NCBI RefSeq assembly: GCF_041912895.1 | Contig: NZ_JAYSGI010000005.1 | Coordinates: 153,717 to 217,716, forward strand | Origin: Pelagerythrobacter sp041912895 | GTDB taxonomy: Bacteria > Pseudomonadota > Alphaproteobacteria > Sphingomonadales > Sphingomonadaceae | Length of the DNA: 64,000 bases | Direction: 5' to 3' | Shown: positions 9,699-17,737 of the stretch, piece after piece | Layout: every line of letters begins with the position of its first letter | Numbering within the stretch: the stretch's first letter is position 1 | The notes under the pieces: model-generated | The model's database searches: none | What the model saw: only the letters and a program-made list of their open reading frames with translations | Told to the model about the DNA's origin: nothing | Program-made: the position numbers and the translations under genes

Positions 9699-9713
9699 CG
9701 TGGCCTCGCGGAA

Positions 9714-9821
9714 GTTAACCACTGTGGATAAGCGATTGCGCCCTATGCAACGGCGATTCGCTTTGTGCCAGACTATGTGGCCGGAAACCCACGCGCATAC
9801 CATCCCTTGGAGCGACACCCC
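9714..9821 (+). promoter_or_regulatory. ftsZ upstream region: CtrA half-site, DnaA box, GANTC and RBS
   Basis: The only sizeable gap inside the division cluster. It contains GTTAACC at 9714-9720 (a TTAACC CtrA half-site), TGTGGATAA at 9723-9731, which is the exact reverse complement of the DnaA-box consensus TTATCCACA, and GATTC at 9755-9759, a GANTC CcrM methylation site. GGAG at 9809-9812 is a good Shine-Dalgarno nine bases before the ftsZ ATG. In Caulobacter ftsZ transcription is known to respond to CtrA, DnaA and GcrA/CcrM. That the same regulators act here is inference from motif co-occurrence; I cannot place a -10/-35 with confidence. Confidence 0.55.
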
Positions 9822-11501
9822 ATGAGTATCAATATCGGTCCTGCTGCATCCGACGATCTGCGGCCCCGCATCGCGGTGATCGGCGTCGGCGGCGCCGGCG
9901 GCAATGCCATCGCCAACATGATGGCGGCCCAGATCGAAGGGGTCGAGTTCATCGTCGCCAACACCGACGCGCAGGCGCTGGCCAACTCCTCCGCCAGCAC
10001 GCGCATCCAGCTCGGGCCGGACATCACCGGCGGGCTCGGCGCGGGTGCGCGGGCCGAAGTCGGCAAGGCGGCCGCCGAGGAAACGGTGAGCGAGATCGAG
10101 GACGCGCTCGAAGGCGCGAACATGTGCTTCATCGCCGCGGGCATGGGCGGCGGCACCGGCACCGGCGCGGCGCCGGTGATCGCGGAGGTCGCGCGGCGCA
10201 AGGGCGTGCTGACCGTGGGCGTGGTGACCAAGCCGTTCCTGTTCGAGGGCACGCGCCGCATGCGTGCGGCGGAATCGGGCATTGTCGAGCTGCAGAAGCA
10301 CGTCGACACGCTGATCGTGATTCCGAACCAGAACCTGTTCCTGATCGCGAAGGCCGAAACCACCTTCAAGGAAGCGTTCCAGCTCGCCGACGAAGTGCTG
10401 CAGCAGGGCGTGCGTTCGATCACCGACCTGATGGTCATGCCTGGCCTCATCAACCTCGACTTCGCCGATATCGAATCGGTCATGCAGGAAGCCGGCAAGG
10501 CGATGATGGGCACCGGCGAGGGCGAGGGCGAGAACCGCGCGCTCGAGGCCGCCGAACGCGCGATCGCCAACCCGCTGCTCGAAGGCGTTTCGATGCAGGG
10601 CGCGAAGGGCGTGATCATCTCGATCATCGGCGGCGAGGATATGAAGCTGCTCGAAGTCGACGAGGCCGCGAACCACATTCGCGAGCTGGTGGACGAGGAC
10701 GCGAACATCATCTGGGGTTCGGCGTTCAACGCCGATCTGGAGGGCAAGATTCGCGTCTCCGTCGTCGCGACCGGGATCGACGCGGTCATCGACGGCTCCG
10801 CTGCGAACAGCCGGCCGCTGCCGCTGTCGGGCGGGCGTGCGCCCAAGCGCCCCGTGCTCGAACTGCCGAGCGAGGACGAATACGACGACGAAGTTTCTGC
10901 CCCGGCTCCCGCGGCGCAACCGATCGGCGAGCTGGTGTCTTACGGAACGAGCTACGACGACGAAGGCGAGGAGGACGAAGATGTCGACGGCATCGTCGAT
11001 CCCCTCGGCGACATGCGCAACGAGATGGACGACGCGCGCGATGCCGATACCGGCGAGAGCGAAGATCGGGTCGCGGAACCGGCCGACGATTCGGACCACG
11101 GCGTGGTCGGGTCGGACGGCGGCTACGGCGGGCGCGAAACCGCGTCGGACGAGGACGATACGCGCGATGCGCCGCTCGATCTGACGGCGGAAGCGCCGGC
11201 GGAACCGGCCAAGCAGGACGAACTGCTGCTCGACGCGGATCGGCTCGCCGAGGAGAATCAGCCGGTCCAGTCGCGTCTCGGCATGGGCCGTCGCCGCGGG
11301 CTCGTTTCGGGCAACGAAGGCGGCTCGGGCAGCGGCTCCGGCGGAGGCTCGACGCTGTTCGAGCGCATGGCGAACCTCTCGCGCGGCTCCGACAAGGGGG
11401 CCAAGCATCCTCCTTCCGCCGAAGACCGGGACGAGGATGGTGAAGACGATGGCGGTGCGCTCAACATCCCGCGCTTCCTCGGGCGTCAGAACAACCAGTA
11501 G
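9822..11501 (+). CDS. ftsZ: Cell division GTPase FtsZ
   Basis: FtsZ polymerises into the Z-ring. The 559-residue protein has GVGGAGGNAI (~21-30), the tubulin signature GGGTGTGAAPV (~109-119), a T7 loop region around NLDFADIESVM, and the globular core ends near residue 330. An acidic, low-complexity linker of about 215 residues follows (rich in Asp, Glu, Gly and Ser), and the chain ends with the interaction peptide LNIPRFLGRQNNQ. Total length is well above the ~380 of E. coli, as in other alphaproteobacteria. ATG 9822 is chosen over the upstream in-frame ATG at 9765 because GGAG at 9809 sits correctly before it and the protein begins at the conserved N-terminus. Confidence 0.97.
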   Translation: MSINIGPAASDDLRPRIAVIGVGGAGGNAIANMMAAQIEGVEFIVANTDAQALANSSASTRIQLGPDITGGLGAGARAEVGKAAAEETVSEIEDALEGANMCFIAAGMGGGTGTGAAPVIAEVARRKGVLTVGVVTKPFLFEGTRRMRAAESGIVELQKHVDTLIVIPNQNLFLIAKAETTFKEAFQLADEVLQQGVRSITDLMVMPGLINLDFADIESVMQEAGKAMMGTGEGEGENRALEAAERAIANPLLEGVSMQGAKGVIISIIGGEDMKLLEVDEAANHIRELVDEDANIIWGSAFNADLEGKIRVSVVATGIDAVIDGSAANSRPLPLSGGRAPKRPVLELPSEDEYDDEVSAPAPAAQPIGELVSYGTSYDDEGEEDEDVDGIVDPLGDMRNEMDDARDADTGESEDRVAEPADDSDHGVVGSDGGYGGRETASDEDDTRDAPLDLTAEAPAEPAKQDELLLDADRLAEENQPVQSRLGMGRRRGLVSGNEGGSGSGSGGGSTLFERMANLSRGSDKGAKHPPSAEDRDEDGEDDGGALNIPRFLGRQNNQ

Positions 11502-11599
11502 ATCGCGTGTCGTCGCCGTTCGGCCAAGGTTCAGCCGTTCCCTGCAATGCGCGCCCCATGAAGGCGACGCAGGGGCGGCCCGGGCCGACCGCCATCGCT

Positions 11600-13261
11600 A
11601 TGCGACGAAAATCCGGCCCTATGCTGATCGTAGCCGGCGCGCTTGCCGCGCTCGCCGGCGCCGCTCCGCTTGCTGCGCAGAGCGGCGACGCGGTGTCGCG
11701 CGCAGTGGTTCAGCCTCTCCCGCCACCGGGGATCGAGGATCTCAACGAAGCGCTGCGGCGGCTGGCGCGCAATGCCGCCGACTTCGACGCGCTGATCGAT
11801 GCTGGCAACGCCTCGCTCGAACTCAACGATGTCGACGCCGCGATCGGCTTCTTCGGTCGCGCGCAGGAGCTTTCGCCGAACAGTCCGCTGGTCAAGCTGG
11901 GCCTCGCCGGAGCCTACGTCCGGTCGGAGCGGCCGATCGACGCCTTGCGGCTGTTCGAGGAAGCCGAACGCGGCGGCGTTTCGACCGCCGGTTTCGCGAG
12001 CGAGCGCGGGCTGGCCTATGACCTGGTGGGCGACAACGCCGCGGCGCAGGCGCAATATCAGCAGGCGCTCGCCGCCGAGCAGGACGAGGAAACCGCTCGC
12101 CGCCTCGCGCTGAGCCAGGCGATCGCGGGCGACCGCGAGGCGTTCGAGAAGACGCTCTATCCGCAACTCGAAGGCGAGAATTTCGCCGGTTTCCGCGCGC
12201 GTGCCTTCGGCCTCGCCATCCTCGGCGACGTGGACGAGGCGGTGGCGATCGCCGAAGCGGTGATGCCGGCCGATCTTTCCGCGCGTATCTCGCCCTATCT
12301 GCGGTATATGGGGCGGCTGACGAAGGCGCAGCAGGCGGCCGCCGTCAACCTCGGTGTGTTCCCGCGCGCAGCCCAGATCGGCCGCGACGATCCGCGGATC
12401 GCGCAGTATTCGAGCGGTTCGCCCGCTGCGAGTTCCCCCGGGGCGCAGCTCGCCCCCGCCGGGGCGGCGATGAATGCCAGCGCACCTGCCGTTACCGATG
12501 CCACCCGCGGCTCAGGTTCGATGGATAGCAGGGCTCCCGCGCCAGAACCCACACCGTCGGTGGCGGCGCCACAGGCCGCGCCGCCTACGGTGTCGCAGCC
12601 GGTGGTCCAGCAAATTCCCGAGCCCGTCTCGACCCCGGCGGGTTCGCAACCTGCGGCGGCCACGGCATCGGTCGCCTCGACCATGCCTTCGGGTGAGCTT
12701 CCGCCCGCGGCGGGTGCGATCGAACAGTCCACACGGGTCGTGCTGGGCGGCGATGACGCGCCGGCGCCCGGCTTCGATCTTGGATCGGCCGCGAATAGCT
12801 CGGTCGGTGCGGCTGCGGCGGCAACCCCGCCTCAGCAGTCCGCACCGAGAAACCTGGCGGATGCCTTCGCCGGTTTCACGCTCGCGCCGTCGACATCGCC
12901 GGCGGCGGCGAGCGGCGCGGTCGATATCACCACGATCGAAATCCCCCGCGAGGTCGAGCGCAAGCCACCGCCCGAGCCCGCGCCGCCCGCGCACCCCAGC
13001 CGTATCTGGGTCCAGGTCGCGACCGGCAAGGATCTCGAAGCCTTCAAGTGGGACTGGCGCCGAATCAGCCGCAAGGCCCCCGAAATCCTCGGCGATTTCA
13101 AGCCGATGACGACCCCTTGGGTCGAGGCGAACCGCCTGCTCGCCGGGCCGTTCAAGAGCCGCAAGGACGCCGCAGATGCGGTCGCGGCCCTGCGCGAGGC
13201 CGAAGTCGATAGCTTCGTCTTCACCAGCGACGCGGGGCAGGAAATCCTTCCGCTCGATTGA
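11600..13261 (+). CDS. TPR-repeat protein with C-terminal SPOR domain, exported
   Basis: The product (553 residues from ATG 11600) has a clean signal peptide, MRRKSGPMLIVAGALAALAG through LAAQ, then helical TPR-like repeats (~50-220; for example DFDALIDAGNASLELNDVD). A long Ala/Pro/Ser/Thr linker (~265-460) is followed by a C-terminal SPOR domain (~467-553) starting at SRIWVQVATGKDLEAFK. SPOR domains bind denuded glycan strands, so a periplasmic role in envelope or septum is inferred, supported by its place after ftsZ. An in-frame ATG at 11558 would lengthen the basic n-region; neither start has a strong SD. Exact function unknown. Confidence 0.8.
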   Translation: MRRKSGPMLIVAGALAALAGAAPLAAQSGDAVSRAVVQPLPPPGIEDLNEALRRLARNAADFDALIDAGNASLELNDVDAAIGFFGRAQELSPNSPLVKLGLAGAYVRSERPIDALRLFEEAERGGVSTAGFASERGLAYDLVGDNAAAQAQYQQALAAEQDEETARRLALSQAIAGDREAFEKTLYPQLEGENFAGFRARAFGLAILGDVDEAVAIAEAVMPADLSARISPYLRYMGRLTKAQQAAAVNLGVFPRAAQIGRDDPRIAQYSSGSPAASSPGAQLAPAGAAMNASAPAVTDATRGSGSMDSRAPAPEPTPSVAAPQAAPPTVSQPVVQQIPEPVSTPAGSQPAAATASVASTMPSGELPPAAGAIEQSTRVVLGGDDAPAPGFDLGSAANSSVGAAAAATPPQQSAPRNLADAFAGFTLAPSTSPAAASGAVDITTIEIPREVERKPPPEPAPPAHPSRIWVQVATGKDLEAFKWDWRRISRKAPEILGDFKPMTTPWVEANRLLAGPFKSRKDAADAVAALREAEVDSFVFTSDAGQEILPLD

Positions 13262-13419
13262 TCCCGCGGAGACCGCGAATTGCTTGGCTAACGACTCTTT
13301 TACACAACCTTTGAACAGGCTTGTCGGTTTCTCCCCAGCAGCATCGCGGCGCGCGATTGCCACGGCCCCACGTCAGGCTGCATCGACCGCATCGTAAGAA
13401 CTCAAGCGGGACGTAAACA

Positions 13420-13926
13420 ATGGCATCGGGCGGCAACGGCATTCTGCAAAGCGAAGACGCGCCCCCCGTGGACATGCTCACGGCGCTGTTCGAAGCGCGC
13501 GGGTGGCCCTGCAAGCCCTTGTCGGAAGAAGAGATTCTGGGCGAGATCCAAGGCAGCTGGGCGAAATATCAGCTACGCGGCATCTGGCGGCGGGAAGACC
13601 GGGTGCTGCAATTGCTCGCGCTGCCGGATATCCGCGTCGCGCGCGACAAGATCGCCGACGCCTACGAGTTGCTGGCGCTGGTCAACGAGCAGATGTGGCT
13701 CGGGCATTTCGACATCTGGTCGCAGGGCAACGTGCTGGTCTATCGCCACGGGGTCATGCTCGGCGACGACGGGCTGCTGAGCCTCGACCAGGCGCAGGCG
13801 CTGGTCGAAACCGCGCTCGACGAATGCGATCGCTTCTATCCCGCGTTTCAGTTCGTGTTGTGGAGCGACAAGAAGCCGCGCGACGCGCTGGCGAGCGCGC
13901 TGGTCGACGCGGCGGGCGAGGCCTGA
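13420..13926 (+). CDS. YbjN domain-containing protein
   Basis: A 168-residue soluble protein with no signal peptide or membrane segment. The sequence (IWRREDRVLQLLALPDIRV, LLALVNEQMWLGHFDIWSQG, VLWSDKKPRDAL) matches my memory of the YbjN/type III secretion-chaperone-like fold proteins that are conserved in alphaproteobacteria, where the YbjN domain is recognised by alternating short strands and helices and a conserved Asn-Glu-Gln-Met-Trp stretch. The biochemical role is not established. A 158-base gap precedes it; the SD before ATG 13420 (GGGAC) is weak. Confidence 0.75.
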   Translation: MASGGNGILQSEDAPPVDMLTALFEARGWPCKPLSEEEILGEIQGSWAKYQLRGIWRREDRVLQLLALPDIRVARDKIADAYELLALVNEQMWLGHFDIWSQGNVLVYRHGVMLGDDGLLSLDQAQALVETALDECDRFYPAFQFVLWSDKKPRDALASALVDAAGEA

Positions 13927-13979
13927 CGGAACGCCGCCCGCACGGTTGGCGCGCGCCGCCTCGCAAAGACGGCTTTCCC

Positions 13980-14008
13980 TTGAAAAATCGCCGCTGACAG
14001 GCGATATT
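13980..14008 (+). promoter_or_regulatory. Candidate sigma-70 promoter for the BI-1 family gene
   Basis: TTGAAA at 13980-13985 and GATATT at 14003-14008 are separated by 17 bases, a reasonable -35/-10 pair for a housekeeping promoter. The region is notably AT-richer than its surroundings. The downstream leader would be about 45 bases, with GGAGAG before the ATG at 14059. Seen by eye only. Confidence 0.4.
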
Positions 14009-14058
14009 GCATCCGAGCCGGCGGCTATTCCGCTGCCGGATACGGAGAGTGCAACACC

Positions 14059-14802
14059 ATGGCTGATTGGAACGAACCCCGCCGGTCTCAGACGGGATTC
14101 GGCGCCTCACCCGCCTATCAGGGCGGAATCGCGACGGGCGAGACCTTCGACGCGGGCCTGCGGCAGCACATGCTGTCGATCTACAACTACATGACCTCGG
14201 GCGTGCTGCTGACCGGCATCGTCGCGGCGCTGACGGCCAGTTCCGGCCTCGCCGCGCAAATGATGGGCAGCCCGCTGATGTGGCTGGTGATCCTGTCGCC
14301 GCTGGCGATCGTGTTCGCCATGAGCTTCGGCGCGAACAAGTTCAGCAAGACGACGCTTCAGGCGATGTTCTGGGGCTTCGCGACGCTGATGGGTCTGTCG
14401 CTGTCGACGATCTTCCTCGTCTACACCGGCGGCTCGATTGCGGCGACGTTCTTCGCCACCGCCGCCGCCTTCGCAGGGTTGAGCCTGTTCGGCTACACCA
14501 CGAAGAAGGATCTCAGCGGCTGGGGCAGCTTCCTGATTATGGGCGTTGTGGGCCTGCTGGTGGCGATGGTCATCAACATCTTCCTGCAATCGCCTGCGCT
14601 GATGTATGCGATCAGCTTCATCGGCGTGCTGATCTTCGCGGGCCTCACCGCCTACGATACGCAGCGGCTCAAGCAGCAGTACGACTACGTGCGCGGCACG
14701 GAGTTCGCGGGCAAGGCGGTCGTGCTCGGCGCGCTGACGCTCTATCTGGACTTCATCAACATGTTCCAGTTCCTGCTCAGCTTCATGGGCAGCCGCGAAT
14801 AG
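14059..14802 (+). CDS. Bax inhibitor-1 / YccA family membrane protein
   Basis: The 247-residue protein has a hydrophilic N-terminus (~45 residues) and seven hydrophobic helices. BI-1 family marks include LRQHMLSIYNYM before the first helix, GLSLSTIFLVYTGGSIAATFF, LFGYTTKKDLSGWGSFLIMG and the C-terminal ILIFAGLTAYDTQRLKQQY region followed by ALTLYLDFINMFQFLL. Bacterial members are pH-sensitive calcium-leak channels or FtsH-associated proteins; which applies here cannot be told from sequence. Preceded by a candidate promoter and followed by a clear intrinsic terminator, so probably monocistronic. Confidence 0.93.
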   Translation: MADWNEPRRSQTGFGASPAYQGGIATGETFDAGLRQHMLSIYNYMTSGVLLTGIVAALTASSGLAAQMMGSPLMWLVILSPLAIVFAMSFGANKFSKTTLQAMFWGFATLMGLSLSTIFLVYTGGSIAATFFATAAAFAGLSLFGYTTKKDLSGWGSFLIMGVVGLLVAMVINIFLQSPALMYAISFIGVLIFAGLTAYDTQRLKQQYDYVRGTEFAGKAVVLGALTLYLDFINMFQFLLSFMGSRE

Positions 14803-14826
14803 TCGCACATACGACTCGCTTCATCG

Positions 14827-14863
14827 TGCCCGGGGCGCCCAGTGCGCCTCGGGCATTTTCTTT
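14827..14863 (+). terminator. Intrinsic terminator after the BI-1 family gene
   Basis: TGCCCGGGGCGC (14827-14838) pairs with GCGCCTCGGGCA (14844-14855), one G-T pair in the stem, around the five-base loop CCAGT. The hairpin is followed by TTTTCTTT. It lies 24 bases after the BI-1 family stop codon. Confidence 0.8.
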
Positions 14864-14953
14864 GTCCTCTCCAGCGGTTAGTGTCCGCGCTTCAGGCTGG
14901 CGCAAGCTTTGATGGGGAATCATGGCGCGCGGGCAAACGGAGGGTGAAGCGAA

Positions 14954-16051
14954 ATGTTCGGACTGACCAAAGGTCGGATTCAGTTGCTGGCGATAGCCGG
15001 CGGCCTCACGATGCTGGCCGGGTGCGCCACGCCGCCGCCGCCTCCGCCGCCTCCGCCGCCTCCGCCCCCGCCGGTCAAGGTGATCCCGCCGCGCCCGACT
15101 CCGCCCGATGGCGCGACGGCGCAGATGTTCATTCCGCCCAAGGGGCCTGACGGCATCCGGCGCACAGTGAATTACGGCATTTCCGACGCACAGAAGGTCT
15201 GGAACGTACGTTCGGCGATGAACGTCGCGGCGCTGAACTGCATGAAGCTGGAGCACGCCAGCATCCTGCCGGCGTACAAGTCGTTCCTCGAGCGGACCGA
15301 CAAAAGGCTGGACGAAACCGGCCGGACGCTGACCAAGGAATTCCGCGAAACCTACGGGTCGGACGGGCAGTCGGAATACGACAGCTACATGACCAAGGTG
15401 TACAACTATTTCGCCTTGCCGCCCGCGCTGGAGGACTTCTGCGATACCGCGCAGCAGGTCGCGCAGGAATCGCTGGTCGTCCAGTCGTCCGATCTCGACG
15501 CTTTCGCCATCCGGGTGCTGCCGGTGCTCGAGGCGGTGTTCGACGATTTCTTCAGCTCGTACGAACTGTATCGCGTATCGCTCTCTTCGTGGGATGCCGA
15601 ATACGGGCCACCCGAAACGCGCGCGGCAATGCTCGCTTCCAGCGACGTGATGACGGGTATTCCCGCGACGATGTCGGCGGGTAGCCTTCCGGCGGCCGAT
15701 GGCGAAGCCGGGATCATCCCCACGTTCGATCCCGCGCCCAGTGTCGCCGCCGGTTCGCAAGCCGGTATGCTGTCGGTGACGTTGCCGACGACGGAAGAGC
15801 CCGGGCTGGCGGTGTCGCAGCCGGTAGTTCAGGGCGAGGCCGTGTCGCAGCCCGTAATCCAGGGGCAGACGCAAATGGTCTCGCAGCCCGTGGTCCAGGG
15901 GCAGGCTACCGCACAGCCCGGCTTCGGCACGTCGGTCGCTTCGACGGGAGATGCGCCGGACGATGACGAAAGGGAGGATACCCCGGTAGCCCCCGCGATC
16001 GTCCTCACGGTGCCGGACGAGGCGATCGACCCGGAGAATGGTGGGCGCTGA
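14954..16051 (+). CDS. Proline-tract lipoprotein with VSQPVVQ repeats
   Basis: A 365-residue predicted lipoprotein: signal sequence MFGLTKGRIQLLAIAGG with lipobox LAGC (Cys at ~24) directly followed by a run of 14 prolines. The central region (~55-215) is helical and has no family I recognise, although its pattern (NYGISDAQKVWNVRSAMNVA, LNCMKLEHASILPAYKSFL) resembles uncharacterised sphingomonad envelope proteins. The C-terminal part contains three near-copies of VSQPVVQG between 15812 and 15898. The Pro tract is encoded by CCG/CCT triplets, which may vary in length by slippage. GAGGGTGAAGCGAA before the ATG gives a plausible SD. Function unknown; envelope location inferred. Confidence 0.75.
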   Translation: MFGLTKGRIQLLAIAGGLTMLAGCATPPPPPPPPPPPPPPVKVIPPRPTPPDGATAQMFIPPKGPDGIRRTVNYGISDAQKVWNVRSAMNVAALNCMKLEHASILPAYKSFLERTDKRLDETGRTLTKEFRETYGSDGQSEYDSYMTKVYNYFALPPALEDFCDTAQQVAQESLVVQSSDLDAFAIRVLPVLEAVFDDFFSSYELYRVSLSSWDAEYGPPETRAAMLASSDVMTGIPATMSAGSLPAADGEAGIIPTFDPAPSVAAGSQAGMLSVTLPTTEEPGLAVSQPVVQGEAVSQPVIQGQTQMVSQPVVQGQATAQPGFGTSVASTGDAPDDDEREDTPVAPAIVLTVPDEAIDPENGGR

Positions 16052-16157
16052 CCGCACCCGAACGTTCCGGGCGATTTAGCCCTTTGCACCGCGCTGCGCA
16101 TTCGCTAAGGCGCGCGCTCGCGGGGCGGCAGGGCCGCTTCGCGATGAAACCTGGAAC

Positions 16158-16230
<73 letters not shown>

Positions 16231-16233
<3 letters not shown>

Positions 16234-16267
16234 GGTAAATTTTCGAAGAAAATTTTCCTGGTTTTTT
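16231..16267 (+). terminator. Intrinsic terminator of tRNA-Ala, overlapping the CCA end
   Basis: CCAGG (16231-16235) pairs with CCTGG (16257-16261) and AAATTTTC (16237-16244) with GAAAATTT (16248-16255), with a single T-T mismatch and a GAA loop. Six T residues follow at 16262-16267. The 5' arm starts at the tRNA's own CCA. Confidence 0.8.
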
Positions 16268-16581
16268 CGGGTTTTCGCCTCAAGCGCCGGCGGGGCCATC
16301 CGGCCCCTTGGCTATCCTCGCTCACACGCCCTACGGGCGCGTCGCTGCGGGCGCGCATTCGCGCTTGCGGTCGGCTGGTCGCCGACCGGACCCTTCCAAG
16401 CCATAGCTGTCAGGCGAAATTCCGGTCCGCGTCGAGCGGACCGCAAGGCCGAACGGCCGCCCGCAGGCGCCCCGTAGCGTAGCGGAGGGAACAGCGCCGA
16501 GGACGCACGCCCGGATGGGCGGGCGGAAACAAGAAACCCGAGCGCTAGCGCGAACTAGCAAAACTCACTACGGGCCGAACA
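16268..16581 (+). other. Hairpin-rich non-coding stretch between tRNA-Ala and obgE
   Basis: No convincing protein gene is present. By eye it holds a series of short perfect stems with 3-5 base loops: GGGGCC/GGCCCC (16292-16307), CGCCC/GGGCG (16327-16339), GCGCG/CGCGC (16351-16364), GGTCGGC/GCCGACC (16369-16387), GGTCCGC/GCGGACC (16424-16442), GGCC/GGCC (16447-16458) and CGCCC/GGGCG (16508-16521). This could be the long 5' leader of obgE, a structured RNA, or a dispersed sphingomonad repeat. The opening part (CTCAAGCGCCGGCGGGGCC and CCTTGGCTATCCTCGCTCAC) looks to me like recurrent intergenic sequence in this order, which I could not verify. Confidence 0.45.
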
Positions 16582-17643
16582 ATGCACTTCCTCGATCAAG
16601 CCAAGATATATCTCCGCTCGGGCGCGGGAGGCCCCGGGGCGGTCAGCTTCCGGCGCGAGAAGTATGTCGAATACGGCGGGCCCGACGGCGGCAACGGCGG
16701 CAAGGGCGGGGACATCGTGTTCGTGGCCGTGCAGGGCCTCAATACGCTGATCGATTTCCGGTACTCGCAGCATTTCAAGGCGGCGCGCGGCACGCATGGG
16801 ATGGGCCGCGACCGCACGGGTGCGGGCGCCGACGATCTCGTCGTCGAGGTGCCGGTCGGCACGCAGATACTCTCCGAGGACAAGGAAGAAGTGCTCGCGG
16901 ACTTCACCGAGGTCGGCCAGCGTATCGTGCTTCTCGAAGGCGGCATGGGCGGACGCGGCAACGCGAGTTACAAGACCAGCACCAACCGCGCCCCGCGCCA
17001 GCATCAGCCCGGCATTCCGGGCGAGGAAATGTGGGTCTGGCTGCGGCTGAAGCTGCTCGCCGACGTCGGCCTGCTCGGCCTGCCCAACGCGGGCAAGAGC
17101 ACCTTCATCAACCAGGTCACCAACGCGCAGGCCAAGGTCGGCGCCTATGCCTTCACCACGCTGATCCCGAAGCTGGGTGTGGTGCGCCACAAGGGCCGCG
17201 AATTCGTGCTCGCCGACATTCCCGGCCTGATCGAAGGCGCGGCGGACGGTGCAGGCATCGGCGACCGCTTCCTCGGCCATATCGAACGCTGCCGCGTGCT
17301 CGTCCACCTGATCGACATCGCGGGCGACGACCCGGCGGAGGCGATGCGCGTGGTGCAGGGCGAACTCGCCGCCTATGGCGAAGGGCTGGCGGACAAGCCG
17401 CAGGTCATCGCGCTGAACAAGGTCGATCTGGCCGATCCGGAGCTCGTCGCCGGTTTCGCCGAGGAATTGCGCGCGGCAGGAGCGGCCGAGGTGTTCGGCG
17501 TGTCGGGCGCGACGGGCGAGGGCGTGGAGCCGCTGCTCGACACCGTGCTCGGCTACCTGCCCAACCGCACCGCTACCGAAACCAAGGGCAGCGAGGTGGA
17601 GGACGAGGCCGAGGATGCGGCCGACTGGTCCCCGCTGGATTGA
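16582..17643 (+). CDS. obgE: GTPase ObgE/CgtA
   Basis: Obg is an essential GTPase acting in 50S ribosome assembly and stress control. The 353-residue protein has the glycine-rich N-terminal Obg fold (GAGGPGAVSFRREKYV, GGPDGGNGGKGGDIVF, GGMGGRGN) up to ~158, then the G domain with G1 GLPNAGKSTF (~167-176), G2 region AFTTLIP, G3 DIPGLIEGA and G4 NKVDL (~274). The short acidic C-terminal tail (SEVEDEAEDAADW) replaces the TGS-like OCT domain of Gram-positive proteins. The SD before ATG 16582 is poor. The proB start lies 94 bases downstream; proB-obgE linkage is common in bacteria. Confidence 0.97.
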   Translation: MHFLDQAKIYLRSGAGGPGAVSFRREKYVEYGGPDGGNGGKGGDIVFVAVQGLNTLIDFRYSQHFKAARGTHGMGRDRTGAGADDLVVEVPVGTQILSEDKEEVLADFTEVGQRIVLLEGGMGGRGNASYKTSTNRAPRQHQPGIPGEEMWVWLRLKLLADVGLLGLPNAGKSTFINQVTNAQAKVGAYAFTTLIPKLGVVRHKGREFVLADIPGLIEGAADGAGIGDRFLGHIERCRVLVHLIDIAGDDPAEAMRVVQGELAAYGEGLADKPQVIALNKVDLADPELVAGFAEELRAAGAAEVFGVSGATGEGVEPLLDTVLGYLPNRTATETKGSEVEDEAEDAADWSPLD

Positions 17644-17737
17644 CCCCGAACCGCTTTCGTTCAACCGCCGCAAATTCGCGCCGAGCAACCCCTCTCGCGG
17701 GGATGACGGGGGCCGAGGGCTGGGCTAAGCGCGCGCC

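Noticed and set aside
9723..9731. DnaA box as a sign of a replication origin
   Set aside because: A single box without an AT-rich unwinding region or dnaA/hemE/parAB neighbours; promoter control of ftsZ is the simpler reading.
8361..11408. 1015-codon open frame antisense to ftsA and ftsZ
   Set aside because: Shadow frame of high-GC coding sequence; composition is His/Arg/Asp-rich without domains, and the plus-strand genes are certain.
14995..15075. CCG/CCT triplet array that might look like a short repeat array
   Set aside because: It encodes a polyproline tract in frame within a lipoprotein; no spacer structure, so not CRISPR.
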